Assembly: GCA_003439945.1 (NCBI GenBank)
Contig: QVRM01002191.1
Coordinates: 1-64,000, forward strand
DNA: 64,000 bases
From: Dermanyssus gallinae
Taxonomy: Eukaryota; Arthropoda; Arachnida; Mesostigmata; Dermanyssidae
Reading direction: 5' to 3'
This document shows, piece after piece, positions 24,127 through 34,548 of this stretch. The notes below the pieces were generated by a model. The model was not told the origin of the DNA. It made no database searches and was given only the letters and a program-made list of their open reading frames with translations. How positions within the stretch are numbered: the first letter of the stretch is position 1; each line of letters begins with the position of its first letter. The translations under genes were made by a program, and so were the position numbers.

Positions 24127-25282
24127 CAGGGTGTTCCTATTTGTGTGTCCAAAACGCTAGGGTATGGTCAAACTCGGTGAGAAAATCATTTTTGCCAATG
24201 GGTGGAAGCCGGGAAAACGTTTTGTTTAGGAGTGAGGATGAAATTTATAAAAGCAGTTATTCTGCCTTTTTTCTTCTACATAGTTGTGCAAAATCTACGT
24301 TTGCGGGAGAACCAGTCAACGCACAAAGGAACCGATCATACCGGCGTGTTTGGCGGAAAAGTCTGCACAATAAAGTATACATTACTAGCTTGCGTAGCAA
24401 AAAGCGAATAGCCAGATTAAGGAAAGTCATAAAAAGTCAAAATGTTACGTTAACGCTTTTTTGTGCAACATCGTAATTTTTTCCATTACGACCAAAAATG
24501 CACGTCCAAAAGACTACTCTCAGACAATAGCAGATTTAATGCCCACTACATTCGTACCAAAGTGATGGTGCTGCGTTACGTATTTGCCAAGTGACTAAGC
24601 TTTTTCGACAGTCATAGTTGTTATGGTTCACGTTGAAGTTTTCACGTTCAGAACCGTAGTATTTTGCCAAGACGTTTCCGCCCTCTCTTTCCATTAGAAA
24701 AAATTATTCTCTTGCTGAGTTCTACCAAACCTCAAAATACGTACCTAACTTTCTCATACACCCTATGCAAGTATGCATGCCTTCGCTTTTGATATGACTG
24801 TCGAAAAAGCTTAGTTACTTGGCAACTACGTAACGCAGCACCATCACTTTGGTACGAATGTAGTGGGCATTAAATTTGCTATTGCCTGAGAGTAGTCTTT
24901 TGAACGTACATTTTCGGTCGTAATGAAAAAAATTACGATGTTGCACAAAAAAGCGTTAACGTAACATTTTGACTTTTTATGACTTTCCTTAATCTGGCTA
25001 TTCGCTTTTTGCTACGCAAGCTAGTAATGTATACTTTATTGTGCAGACTTTTCCGCCAAACACGCCGGTATGATCGGTTCCTTTGTGCGCTGCTGGTTCT
25101 CCCGCAAACGTAGATTTTGCACAACTATGTAGGAGAAAAAAGACAGAATAACTGCTTTTATAAATTTCATCCTCACTCCTAAACAAAACGTTTTTCCCGG
25201 CTTCCACCCATTGGCAAAAATGATTTTCTCACCGAGTTTGACCATACCCTAGCGTTTTGGACACACAAATAGGAACACCCTG
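24127..25282. mobile_element. Foldback/TIR element with 491-bp arms
   Basis: A 1,156-bp palindrome flanked by TA on both sides. The left arm is 24,127-24,617 and the right arm 24,792-25,282. They are of equal length and nearly identical as reverse complements; I see only scattered substitutions and one-base indels. Ends are CAGGGTGTTCC. The 174-bp spacer contains a sequence matching the right end of the same family (CATACACCCTATG near 24,765), so arm plus spacer equals a normal 647-bp copy and the right arm is an inverted duplicate of its first 491 bp. No transposase is encoded, so it is non-autonomous. The TA flanks suggest a Tc1/mariner-type helper. Confidence 0.85.
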
Positions 25283-25331
25283 TATATATATATATATATA
25301 TACATATATATGTATATATATATATATATAA
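25283..25331. repeat. (TA)n microsatellite
   Basis: Directly adjoins the right end of the palindromic element. Confidence 0.9.
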
Positions 25332-26480
25332 GGTACAGATTGCATTTTGGTTTTAGAACCAATGTCGTCAATGTGTTTGTAAGTATCGTTGTTTCTTGCA
25401 TTATTGTTGCAAAGACTTTCCTCAACTAGGTTGTTTTGCGTTGATACCGTGAAGCTGCAGCAACGGAAGCAGCACCAGCGGCCTCTATGGACTGTTCGGC
25501 GTAGCGTTCAATCCCTCTGAACGCTGTACACGAAAGGCTAGTTGGTTTGCTTTGTTTCTTGTTGTTATTGCTGTCATTGTTATTCGTCGTTGCTGTTATC
25601 ATTGTTGTTGCTGTTTTTAATTTTCTACTTATTATTATTATTATTGTTGTTGTTGTTGTCGTTGCTGCTGCTTCTGAAAGGCCCGAACGGCGGCTATGAC
25701 GCCGGCAGCGCCAGACGGTTCTGTGCTTTGCGCACCGTTGCTTCATTAGTAGCGACTGCCAGCTTGCACTTGACAATATAATTATTCGATCCGACGAGCT
25801 GATTCGCTTGGACGTTGGCCGCGGGCCGGCTCTGTGCATTTGTGCATCGAAGAACAAAAGAGCCAAATGTTTGTACGATTCATCTCGATGTCGGTGATAC
25901 AGCGAGGCACTATTGCTACTGCTGCTGATAAAGGCGATATGTGAGGTCAACTTCAACATCTTAATTCTACGCTCCAATCCTGGAGACGAGGTCGGATAAC
26001 GTTTGCGCGTCACACAGTCCTCCTGATATAAGCGTATCTAGTGTGTTTAAAAAGTTCCCACAATTTTGTTTTAACTGGAGCTTTCGTAACCAATCCAAAG
26101 TTCCCATTTAACGTAGGCTCCGCCAGGTATTATAAACAGGTCCAATCGCTAAAGTAATGGTTAGATTAGCTTCCCATTGCTCCTTCAAGTCAGTGCGCGA
26201 TATGTTTTCCGGATGTCTTATGAGCTGTCATGTTCAGAAGTCATAGAGAACCGTTTCCGGAGATTTAAAGAACGGTCAAGCACAGAAATTGAGATTTAAG
26301 AAAATCCAATATCAAAAGCGAAGTTCAAGTTGTCGTAACGGAAAATCCAGGAATTGTTTGTTCAGATTTTTTGTTTTTTCTCTAAGTCGCCCCACGCAAT
26401 TTTTTAAACAAATCCTTGAAAATATTGTAAAAAGGACGTCAAAAGAGCTTGATTTTAGTCAAGCCCTTTTTTAATTTACG
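25332..26480. other. Unassigned DNA with ATT/GTT triplet tracts
   Basis: Between about 25,550 and 25,680 the sequence is built of GTT, ATT and GCT triplets, producing long open frames on both strands without meaning. No gene recognised. Confidence 0.4.
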
Positions 26481-26483
26481 CAT

Positions 26484-26690
26484 TTGTTTCCACGCATTAG
26501 CCGTATATTCACGACACATATCCTAAGACCTCAGACGTTTAGAGTAAATTTTGCACAGAGAGTTCTCGCTTTTAAAATGTTGTTCACAAGCGATGCAACT
26601 GATCCTAGTAAAATTATCTATACGAGTGATTCGACGATCTTTCATGATGAGTCTGCTCATTTTGTTAACGTTTGTATGCGTCACTAGTGC
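26484..26690 (+). pseudogene. Possible transposase fragment of the 23-kb type
   Basis: A plus-strand frame contains FRVNFAQRV, then KIIYTSDSTIFHD and VNVCMR at spacings similar to the block around the first catalytic Asp of the relic at 23.3-24.1 kb. The match is short, and I could not connect it to other blocks upstream or downstream. It may be a chance resemblance. Confidence 0.3.
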
Positions 26691-26759
26691 AGAAAGTTTC
26701 TCAGAGAATGCACTATCGTACGCGATATCGCGCCAGTCTTTGAATTGGCGCTAGTCGCC

Positions 26760-27380
26760 TGAGGGCTTCTCGCAATGTTCACGCCGATTCAGTACATTCA
26801 ATTTGCTTTTGAGCACATAATTTATCTGCAATCTCGGTTCTCTCAATTTTAGCATTTTCAAATACTGTTTACAAATCAGTGGGTACTCCGTTTTTAAGTG
26901 CGCAAAACAAAGCAACTCTTTGCGTAATTATTGTATAACTAAAAATGCCTATTCGTCTATGGCAACATTATCGATAAACAAAAAACCTGGGCCATGCAAG
27001 TAATTAACTTTTTTTTGTCAAAATAAACGACTTTTTTTTAACACAGTCAAATATATACACACAGAAGTTATTTTAAAACGAAAGTAAAATAACAGAAACA
27101 TACCACAGTATATACATCATCGTATTGCTTATATCGCAAAATTAAGACGTTTTCGCTTCGAAAAGTTTTTGAGAAGTGACTCTCTGTGCTCCAATTGCAG
27201 AGATTTTATCGTGGGATTCGTTTAGCAGACGCAGTTCGCTGCGATCGTACAGAATGGGATCAATGTGCCGCCGAAAGCAAGCGTTCCACCGGCCGAAGTA
27301 ACACATGTGTGTGTAACGACACACGTGCTGGGCACACATGTGTCGTTGACTAAACATTTGACGTCTTCTGCCTCTTATAG
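26760..27380. other. Unassigned DNA
   Basis: No gene recognised. A short interspersed set of ACACATGTGT/ACACACGTG inverted repeats lies near 27,302-27,345. Confidence 0.4.
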
Positions 27381-27384
27381 GCCT

Positions 27385-29040
27385 CAATCCACGCCTAGCG
27401 ATTGGAGGAAGCCCTCAAAGCTGCACTTCATGCGCGCTCCGACTTAACACTCAACGCGAAAAAATGCGAGCTCTTTCTACTGTTGGAGGAGCACCGCGAT
27501 GAGTCTATTTCGAGTTTGCGGGGAATACTGCCCGATATTTGATTAGCAGCCGAGGACAATAGGGAACTTCTGGGAGCTCCCCTTACCGACGCGGCGCTGG
27601 ATTGTGTACTGCGCGGAAAACTTTTTGAAGTCAGCCGATGGTACCGCACACTTCAAACTCTAAATGCCCACCTGGCGCTATACCTTTTGCGACAAAGTCT
27701 CACCACTTCTCACGTGATGTACCTTTTGCGTTGTTCGTCTTCTTTTACCTTCGACAGTTTCTGCGGTATTCTGCGCACAGGGCACAGTCTTCATCCTGGG
27801 CACAGGCATTACTTGCTGTGAGCGCAGGGGGCTTTGGTATTAGCCGTACTAGGGATTTGTCATTATTTTGTTACTTGGGATTCCTGACGACACTTAAGGA
27901 TTTGATCGTTTCGACTAAAGTTGAAGATATCCCAACTGAGCTGGACCAGGGCCTCCGATGAGGTCTTGAAGGAGCTTCAAGCTTGTTGGGGAGAGCCCCA
28001 GAAGCGAAGAACTCAAAGAGCGCTAGGACTACCTGGTAGTCAAAAAGAAGCAAAACATAGTTCTAGCACAAACCCTAGACTTAGCAAGAAAAACTAGCCA
28101 GAAGAAGCTTGCTTTGATCCTGTGAACAGAAAGTGTGTACAAGTACTTCGTTCGCCGCAACTGGTACGATGCTGGACAATAACATACCCTGCATCGCGTT
28201 GGGTGAGCGACTTAGGGAGGCTGTTTGCGCAAAGCACATCTGTGACCTATGTCGGACCAAAGTTACTGCTACAACGGCACACGCGCTGTCCTGCCGGTTC
28301 AGTGGAGGTCGTCATACAATTCGCCATCAACGATGTGACGACCATCATGCTCAAGTCGGCAACAAACTGGCACGCTGGGATCCTTTACCTAGACGGGCTT
28401 ATGCGTGAAAAATTTCGCCAAGAGGATCGTCGCAGATCGCGATTCAACACTAGGCCTCTAGTGTCCACTCCCGGGCAGGACCAACTCCCTGCTCGGAACA
28501 TACTCGTAGACTAAGGATAGTGTTGCAGCATGGGACTCGCCTCTCCTGGTCTCGAGGTAATGGTTCACAATTCCAAACCAGGAGGGGGCGGGAGAGGTGG
28601 TTTTTAGTGGGTAGCACGCGCGGATTGGGTCGATTATTATACTCTTCCCCTGTGTTTAGTCCCACACTATCTTTCATTAACATCGGAGGGTGTGCGTAAA
28701 GCATTTTCTACCTCTACAAAAAAAAGTATGTGACGTGACGGTTTCGTGTACACTTGTCAGCGAGCGTACGTCTTGCTGAAAGTTGCAAATTGCCAAAGTA
28801 CAGGGAGCTGTCAGCCGCAATACATAATTCAGTCGATTGCTATTGTAACGTTAGGGCAAATGGGTGAGGCAACCGTCAAGTTCCTCAAGGAGCTCGGAAA
28901 GAAGGTCACTGCTGTGACGAAGGATGCGCGAACCAGGGAATACTTGATGCAGTGATCTCCATGGATAATTCATGTGGTAATGCAGTGGTGGTAGTGGGGT
29001 CGCTTCCATCGCCGGGGGAAGGACTGCCAGAAATGCCGTA
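27385..29040 (+). pseudogene. RLE-type LINE, RT thumb to C-terminus (copy 2)
   Basis: The most readable C-terminal half of the family on this strand. After RT it shows LTLNAKKCELF, ELLGAPLTDAAL, LNAHLALYLLR and MYLLRCS (27,450-27,750), then GGFGISRTRDLSLFCYLG near 27,830. The zinc motif C-x2-C...H-x4-C begins at 28,241 (CDLC) and continues with AHALSC, then GGRHTIRH. The RPD position reads RSR, so the nuclease core is lost. A dispersed repeat interrupts it at about 28,525-28,700. The tail resumes with FLKELGKKV near 28,880 and GNAVVVVG near 29,000, ending about 36 bp before a (TA)n tract. It is 5' truncated before the RT catalytic box and has many stops. Confidence 0.75.
28525..28700 (-). repeat. 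Dispersed ~150-bp repeat, copy 3 (inside an RLE LINE)
   Basis: On the minus strand, GATAGTGTGGGACT, GAAGAGTAT, then CCCACTAAAAACCACC and a distal CATTACCTCGAG...GGCGAGTC block. All have counterparts in the same order at 58.6 kb, and in part at 8.6 and 20.6 kb. It separates two halves of RLE-LINE coding homology, which makes it a genuine insertion. Confidence 0.6.
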
Positions 29041-29070
29041 GCAGTAACAGCTAACATTTCACACACATGA

Positions 29071-29076
<6 letters not shown>

Positions 29077-29103
<27 letters not shown>
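29077..29103. repeat. (TA)n microsatellite
   Basis: Lies between the end of an RLE LINE and the left end of a mariner element. The mariner evidently inserted into it. Confidence 0.9.
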
Positions 29104-29107
<4 letters not shown>

Positions 29108-30365
29108 GTCTACAAAAAAGTCTTTTCGGATTGGCGCTTGCGCGGCTTTCACAGCGCCCGCCCGGGCGCCTAGGCATAGATCATTGGCTCACTCTTTGTT
29201 GTTTTCATGTGAAAAAGAGTGGGGAATCAGCTGGTCTCAACCATTTTGAAATCTGTTGAGCCGTTTGTTCGTAAAAGTGCTGCAAAATTGGGGTAGAAAA
29301 ATGCCAAATTCGGGCGATTCTACTCCATGAGTTTAAAAATGTACTGAGTCACAAAATATTGTTAAAATCGTTTGGAGATGCCTGTTGTACAGACAGAATG
29401 TGCCAACAGTGGTTTAAAAAGTTCCGAAAGGGAAATTTTAACCTCGAAGATAAGGCTAGATCAGGGAGGCCAAGTGTTGTCAGTGAGGAGGTTTTTCAAA
29501 TGAAAACTCAGGAAAATCCCACTATAACTACTGGGGACTTGCCGAGGAGCTTCATATTACCCAACAAGCTGTTAGCACAGCTTTAAAACGCCTCGAAATA
29601 ACTTCCAGGCTGTGCAAATGAGTACCTCACGAGCTCAGCGACACCGAAAAGATAACGCGCATGCGCGTCAGCACTTCTTTGCTCAGCGGGCATCAAAATT
29701 TGCCTTTTTTCGATCGTTTTGTGACCTGCGATGAAAAATGGGTCTTCTACGACTCTCCTGTCAGGAAAAGGTTCTGGTCAAGTGAACCTGGCACCTCCGT
29801 CACCCAGCCCAAAAAGGACATAGACGCAAACAAGGTTTTATTATGTATTTGGTGGAAGTGCACTATAAACGTTTACCGCGTAACCAGGCGATAAATACGG
29901 CCGTGTACTGTCAACAATTCGAAAAGGTTCACGAACAATTAAAGCAGTCGTACCCTGCACTAATTTCAAGGAAGAGTGTCCTGTTCCACCAAGACAACGC
30001 AAGGCCCCTACGTGAGTAGGGAGACCCTTCGAAAATTTCCCAGCTAAAATGGGAACTTTTGGAACATCCACCGTATTCCCCCGACTTAGCAACATCTGAT
30101 TACCACCTATTCAGATCGATGCAATTTTTTTTAAGTGGTAATAAATTCACTTCTATCGAATACGTGCGTTCTGGACTGGAAGAATATTTTGCCACTAAAA
30201 ACCCAGACTTTTACAGAAAAGGAATCGAAGTCCTTGTAAATCGTTGGGCAGAGCTTATATCTTCCGGCGGAGAATATATAAATCAATAAATAAGACCGCT
30301 CGTGTCTCCTATATATGTGTTTTCTTTATAGCGCCAAAACCGAAAAGACTTTTTTGTAGCCCGAA
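29104..30365 (+). mobile_element. Mariner element with both terminal repeats
   Basis: Left terminal repeat from 29,104 (TTGGGTCTACAAAAAAGTCT...) and right terminal repeat ending at 30,365 match over about 35 bp, with a run of 18 identical bases in ACAAAAAAGTCTTTTCGG. TA duplications flank it inside (TA)n tracts. The length of 1,262 bp is close to the roughly 1.3 kb usual for mariners. Confidence 0.9.
29290..30289 (+). pseudogene. Mariner transposase (D,D34D type), frameshifted
   Basis: Cut-and-paste transposase recognisable across three frames. The DNA-binding half has QWFKKFRKGNFNLED and ARSGRPSVV (29,400-29,490). Catalytic blocks are RFVTCDEKWVFYDSP (about 29,717) with the first Asp, then FHQDNARP around 29,985-30,010 with the second, and YSPDLATSDYHLF (about 30,073) with the third. 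The tail SGLEEYFATKNPDFYRKGI and WAELISSGGEYI is preserved. The spacing and the DEKW form resemble the cecropia-type (Hsmar1-like) subfamily; I infer this from general appearance only. At least two frameshifts and an early stop near 29,583 inactivate it. Confidence 0.85.
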
Positions 30366-30480
30366 TATATATATATATATATATATATATTCTGTTTTGT
30401 TAAAACTCAGGCATTGTGGAATGGAGTTTTATTTATAAATCACGTCGTTAATGATATATATATATATATATATATACACG
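30366..30480. repeat. (TA)n tracts right of the mariner
   Basis: One tract directly abuts the mariner (30,366-30,390). A second lies at about 30,452-30,475. Confidence 0.85.
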
Positions 30481-30729
30481 TATATTTCAGCTTAAGAGAC
30501 TAAGCAGGTTAATGGAACACGTGTGCAGAGTGACGATAGTACCCGTTACCAATGCAGGCCCATTTGGGAACCGAGGGAACATGCGGAGAGACCACACAGT
30601 CAGTCGAGCTTGATCTTGTGAAACGTTTACCAGAACAAGTGACCAGAACAACGTTGCCAAGGTGTGGTAGCCCAGTACGAGACGTTTTTATAGCAGGCAA
30701 GGTCAGGTGATACTATAAGCAATTTCCCC

Positions 30730-30900
30730 CTACAATATGCAATGTGTTACAGGTACGAAGGGCTGTCAAGTAAAAAGAATAGACCGACCTAAACAAGATG
30801 TGCTGAACGAACTACGAAATGCAGCAATGTCAAGAGAAGGTCCAATGCACTAATTGCAAAGGTGCCTACCGTGCTAATGATAAAAAGTGTTCTTACGCAA
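30730..30900 (+). pseudogene. Possible zinc-knuckle (gag-like ORF1) fragment
   Basis: VQCTNCKGAYRANDKKC at about 30,839-30,890 resembles the last zinc knuckle of LINE gag-like ORF1 proteins, where C-x2-C-x3-H-x5-C is usual. The His is replaced by Tyr. Upstream frames show scattered Cys but no clean second knuckle. It is a weak call on one motif. Confidence 0.35.
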
Positions 30901-32190
30901 GCGTATGCTGAACTCAAAGAAAAAGCTCGGCGAACAGGTATCCGCACCTCTGGACGTTACCACGCTGGCAGAAGATTTTCTCGCAATTACTCAGGAAAGC
31001 CGTTTGCCAAAAATAGAACTTGATGACTTGACGTAAATTATATGCAGAAGCAGCGAGAGCTTCGACTATGCCCGCTGTTAAAATTGAAATACGGCGTTAT
31101 TCCATCTTCCCCCGCCAGTCAAACCTGAGCCGGTTGACAACGAAGCAAAACAGATATGCTAAGAGGAATTCAGGCATCAATCGCTGAAATGTGCCAAACA
31201 GCATGGAACGTCATAGGTGATCAGTAAACGCTTAAAAATCGCTTGCCGACGACTATTCAGGTCTTTGTTATCAGAGCGGCTAAAGACTAACCCATTAGTC
31301 GGTAGGCTGCACAGCTGCTCAGAGATTGAGCCAGGAAAAGTTTTTCGGGCCACCGCTTTTGATGGCTTTAAAGCGAAAGCCTCTTTTTTCTGCCTAAAAT
31401 AAAGTGAAAACCAACACGCCAGCATGATGACACACCATCCCTTATTTTATCCCTAAAGCAAAAACAATCAAGAGCCATGACGCGCGTATTCATTAACCCA
31501 ATCTGTCTGCACGTGTAATCAGTCCGGACGAATAATAGGAACGCCGTAAAATTTGCTAGCGCACACATAACATATGCACCTAGCAAACTGCGTTCGTACT
31601 CTTTAACAATAGAACAGGCAGTTCAGGTCACCTTTATGACCGTTTACTCCATTGAGCACCAGACACCAGTGCTACCCTATAGATACAAACTCAGGCATGC
31701 AATCATCTTAAATAAGGATTTAAGAATGAATAATACAGATAGATGTCAGATACTTAGGCAGTGTAGCGCTTGTCAGCGTTATTGCAAAGAAGTGTTTTCC
31801 ATAATGGGCTTAGTGCATGTCCGTGCGCATAATAATAGTAACCCTTCCAAAACAGAAGGCTAATGACTTATTCTGATGTCAGGCACTCAGAAGCGACCTC
31901 GTATATCTGCATAGGAGCAGCTTAAAGAATGCAATGGCTTTTCCATTTGGCTACCTTTCTCGGTTCAATAAATAAGGAATACGTGGGCTTATCGAGGTGC
32001 AGAACGCAATATGTGGACACATTTTTTTAATGCTCACTATGGCAAACGAAAGATAATGAAAAAGCATACGACGTATCTCAAGGCGATTAATCTATAGGCG
32101 AGACTGTGTGTTTTAGTAACATAACCTGGGACCGCCACGACTAAGCTACTTACTGTGCAGCGCACGGGTCTATTCCTGGGAGAATTATTG
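30900..32190. other. Unassigned DNA
   Basis: No gene recognised. About 25 bp around 31,358-31,385 (TTTTGATGGCTTTAAAGCGAAAGCC) recur inverted near 35,528-35,550, and flanking sequence shows weak similarity, so a dispersed repeat is likely. Confidence 0.35.
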
Positions 32191-32301
32191 GCACTTTATA
32201 TGCATACTTATCACGTAATAAGTGTTTGCACTTCATATGTATACTTATCACGTAATAAGTCTTTGCACTTCATATGTATACTTATCACGTAATCAGTTTA
32301 G
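32191..32301. repeat. Tandem repeat, 3 x 37 bp
   Basis: Units start with GCACTT at 32,191, 32,228 and 32,265, each containing ACTTATCACGTAAT. They differ at only a few positions, so the array is recent. Confidence 0.9.
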
Positions 32302-32739
32302 TGTTTGTCCAAATTGTAGGTAAACGTTGACGTACAGAAGATAATTTGTGCAAAGAAATAAGATTGAAACTGGTTAGACGATAGGCTGTGCCGTGGGCTT
32401 AAAAACACTTGTTTGCGTGAATTAGGCATATCTAGTAAATTAGATTTAACACAACATATGTTTAACAGCTTAAGGTCAACTTGTAGAAACGTGGTTTTGT
32501 GAACCTACTTTTCCACAACTGCCGCGACAATCTTTACGACAAAGCAGTCTGCTGGGCCCAACAACCCACCGCGTGATTGCCGCGATATAAACAGGGCTCT
32601 AAACATAAAAACCCCTCTTTGGTAATGTGTACAGAGATGAACACCGGTACTTTGGCTCGTGTTTATTTAGCACCCCAAAAAAAACTTGATGGATTGTCTA
32701 GCCGGCATAGCCAAACGAAAATTTAAATAGGCCCTTACA

Positions 32740-32945
32740 AAAACAAGACTGGTGGCAACATTGGAGCCCTGAGGCTTTAAGCTGAATACCGACAAAAGAT
32801 TCGATGGCGTGACCATTCCCTTGTGGTTGCATCGCAAGAGCTTGACATGGGACGCTGTTCCGAGAGACCACGCGCGGAAGAGTATTTAAGACAACTATTG
32901 TCTCTCATCGAAGTACGTAGACGCAATGCGGCTTACCATGGGATG
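32740..32945 (+). pseudogene. RLE-type LINE, C-terminal fragment (copy 3)
   Basis: One plus-strand frame reads LEP, a stop, GFKLNTDKRFDGVTIPLW and SLTWDAVPRDHA. It aligns with LEPSGL...KRPDSMTL...VWDAT of the copy at 12.4 kb. The nuclease motif RPD is RFD here (32,797-32,805). A stop follows soon after. Recognisable sequence ends about 50 bp before a long (TA)n tract at 32,996. The upstream RT is not recognisable. Confidence 0.65.
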
Positions 32946-32990
32946 AGAGACAGGCTACTGTTGCTAAAACCGATACAATACGCTTGATTT

Positions 32991-32995
<5 letters not shown>

Positions 32996-33085
<90 letters not shown>

Positions 33086-33112
33086 TATATATGTATATAT
33101 ATATATATATAG
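32996..33112. repeat. (TA)n microsatellite
   Basis: About 115 bp of TA with two short interruptions. Frames reading Tyr-Ile repeats across it are meaningless. Confidence 0.95.
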
Positions 33113-34003
33113 TGTTCTAAATATATATACACGTGCATACATGATGTCAAACACCAAGAAAAAGACTTAATCTCCGTACGACTCTGCAAGAGAAACGAGC
33201 TGTTTTAGAGCGGAGTAGATTCTGCGGTTATGCGGGCAGCTTCTGTCGTCGTATGATCATTCGGCGCAATCTTGACCCTTTCTTAAGTTGTTTGCCGCTT
33301 AATGACTAGTCGCGTCCATAGGGGGTGGTTCCTTCGATTCGTGTGAGTTTAGTCGGTCGGTGGCCATGGTGGGTTTTTGCTGTTGGGCCGCTTCACTGCC
33401 GGCCTCCCGCCGTTGAGTCTCGTTTCTTTCTGCCTCGCCTGTGCCGACCTCAATGCATGTGTAATGTGAATATGCACGCCCAAAGTGCTAATGCCGGTTG
33501 CTTGGACGCTACGGGCTTCTCTGGCGAAACTGTTGTTACGCAATATGTGTAATCGCGAGTGAACCGTGGGCTATTTGCAGGACGCATGCTCGCTGATGAT
33601 CAAACAGACCTCCCACCGTTGAAGAGCCCAAAGACTCACAGTACTGGACCCGGCTAGCCATGCCGTCAACCCTACGCATAAAAGATGTAAAGTCGATACC
33701 GAATAGATGTATGAAAGAAATAATCTCTTTTGCTGTTGCCAACAGCCTATTGCCGAGCGAGCACCTGTACTCTATTTCGGCAGCAGTTTGTGTGCTCTAC
33801 TGCTGTGAAACCCTGAGACTCTGGATATAGTTAATAAGGCATACGGGGCATTTGCTTTAACTGTTGGTTGCTGATTGTTGTCCATCTGAGAAATAATTTA
33901 TGACTTAAATAAGACCTGACAGCTACAATTCGTACAATTTTGCCAACGTGATATTTCCGGCGCATGATTGTGTTATCGTGATTCATCTTTATTATATATA
34001 TAT
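33113..34003. other. Unassigned DNA
   Basis: No gene or repeat family recognised. Confidence 0.4.
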
Positions 34004-34548
34004 ATGGTGTTTTAGAATTCGCCTATAAACTTTAAGGGCTTGTTCTACTCAATAAAAAAATAATTTTTCCAGTGGAACGAAGGAGCGAAAATATTATCTT
34101 TGAAGTGAGAGCGGTCGAGCCTAATGGCGTGCGCCTTAGACAGTCAATGTTGGCAGAAGGTCAGCCTAAAAAAATTGAAGTAAAAGCGCAATTTCCAAAA
34201 AACGTTGTATCGAGCTTTTTATTTTGATATATATTCGCTAAATCTGCAAATGCAAGAGTCCCAGTCAACCTATCGACAATTCTGCATGTTTGGAAAAAAA
34301 TCATACTAGCGTGTTTGAAAGAAAATTTTGCATCTGCTGATTGCATTCTACATGAGCTTAAAGCAGAACAAATGTTGTGTTGAAGATAATTCTTAAAAAA
34401 ATAAACTTTTTGCAGTCCTTATATTTTGGCTTTCACGCTCAATTACCCATCTTTAGAAGACACTTCCGCCCTACTTCCATTGGAAAAATATTTTTTGCCA
34501 AGTTTTACTAGACCTCAAAGTTTGTTGAGCGAATTCTGGAACACCCTA
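34004..34548. mobile_element. Non-autonomous TIR element (complete copy)
   Basis: Left end GGTGTTTTAGAATTCGC at 34,006 and right end GCGAATTCTGGAACACCCT ending at 34,547 are inverted repeats. Imperfect similarity continues inward for about 100 bp, including TTTTTCCAGTGGAA against TTCCATTGGAAAAA. TATA flanks both sides, consistent with a TA target. There is no protein. It is the same family as the palindrome at 24.1-25.3 kb. Confidence 0.75.

Noticed and set aside
25426..26013. 195-codon minus-strand open frame
   Set aside because: Rich in Thr, Ile and Asn runs from GTT/ATT triplets; the opposite strand is equally open and no domain is visible.
32905..33189. Open frame with long Tyr-Ile repeats
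   Set aside because: Pure translation of a (TA)n tract; the same holds for frames near 15.2, 16.7, 29.1, 30.4 and 53.6 kb.
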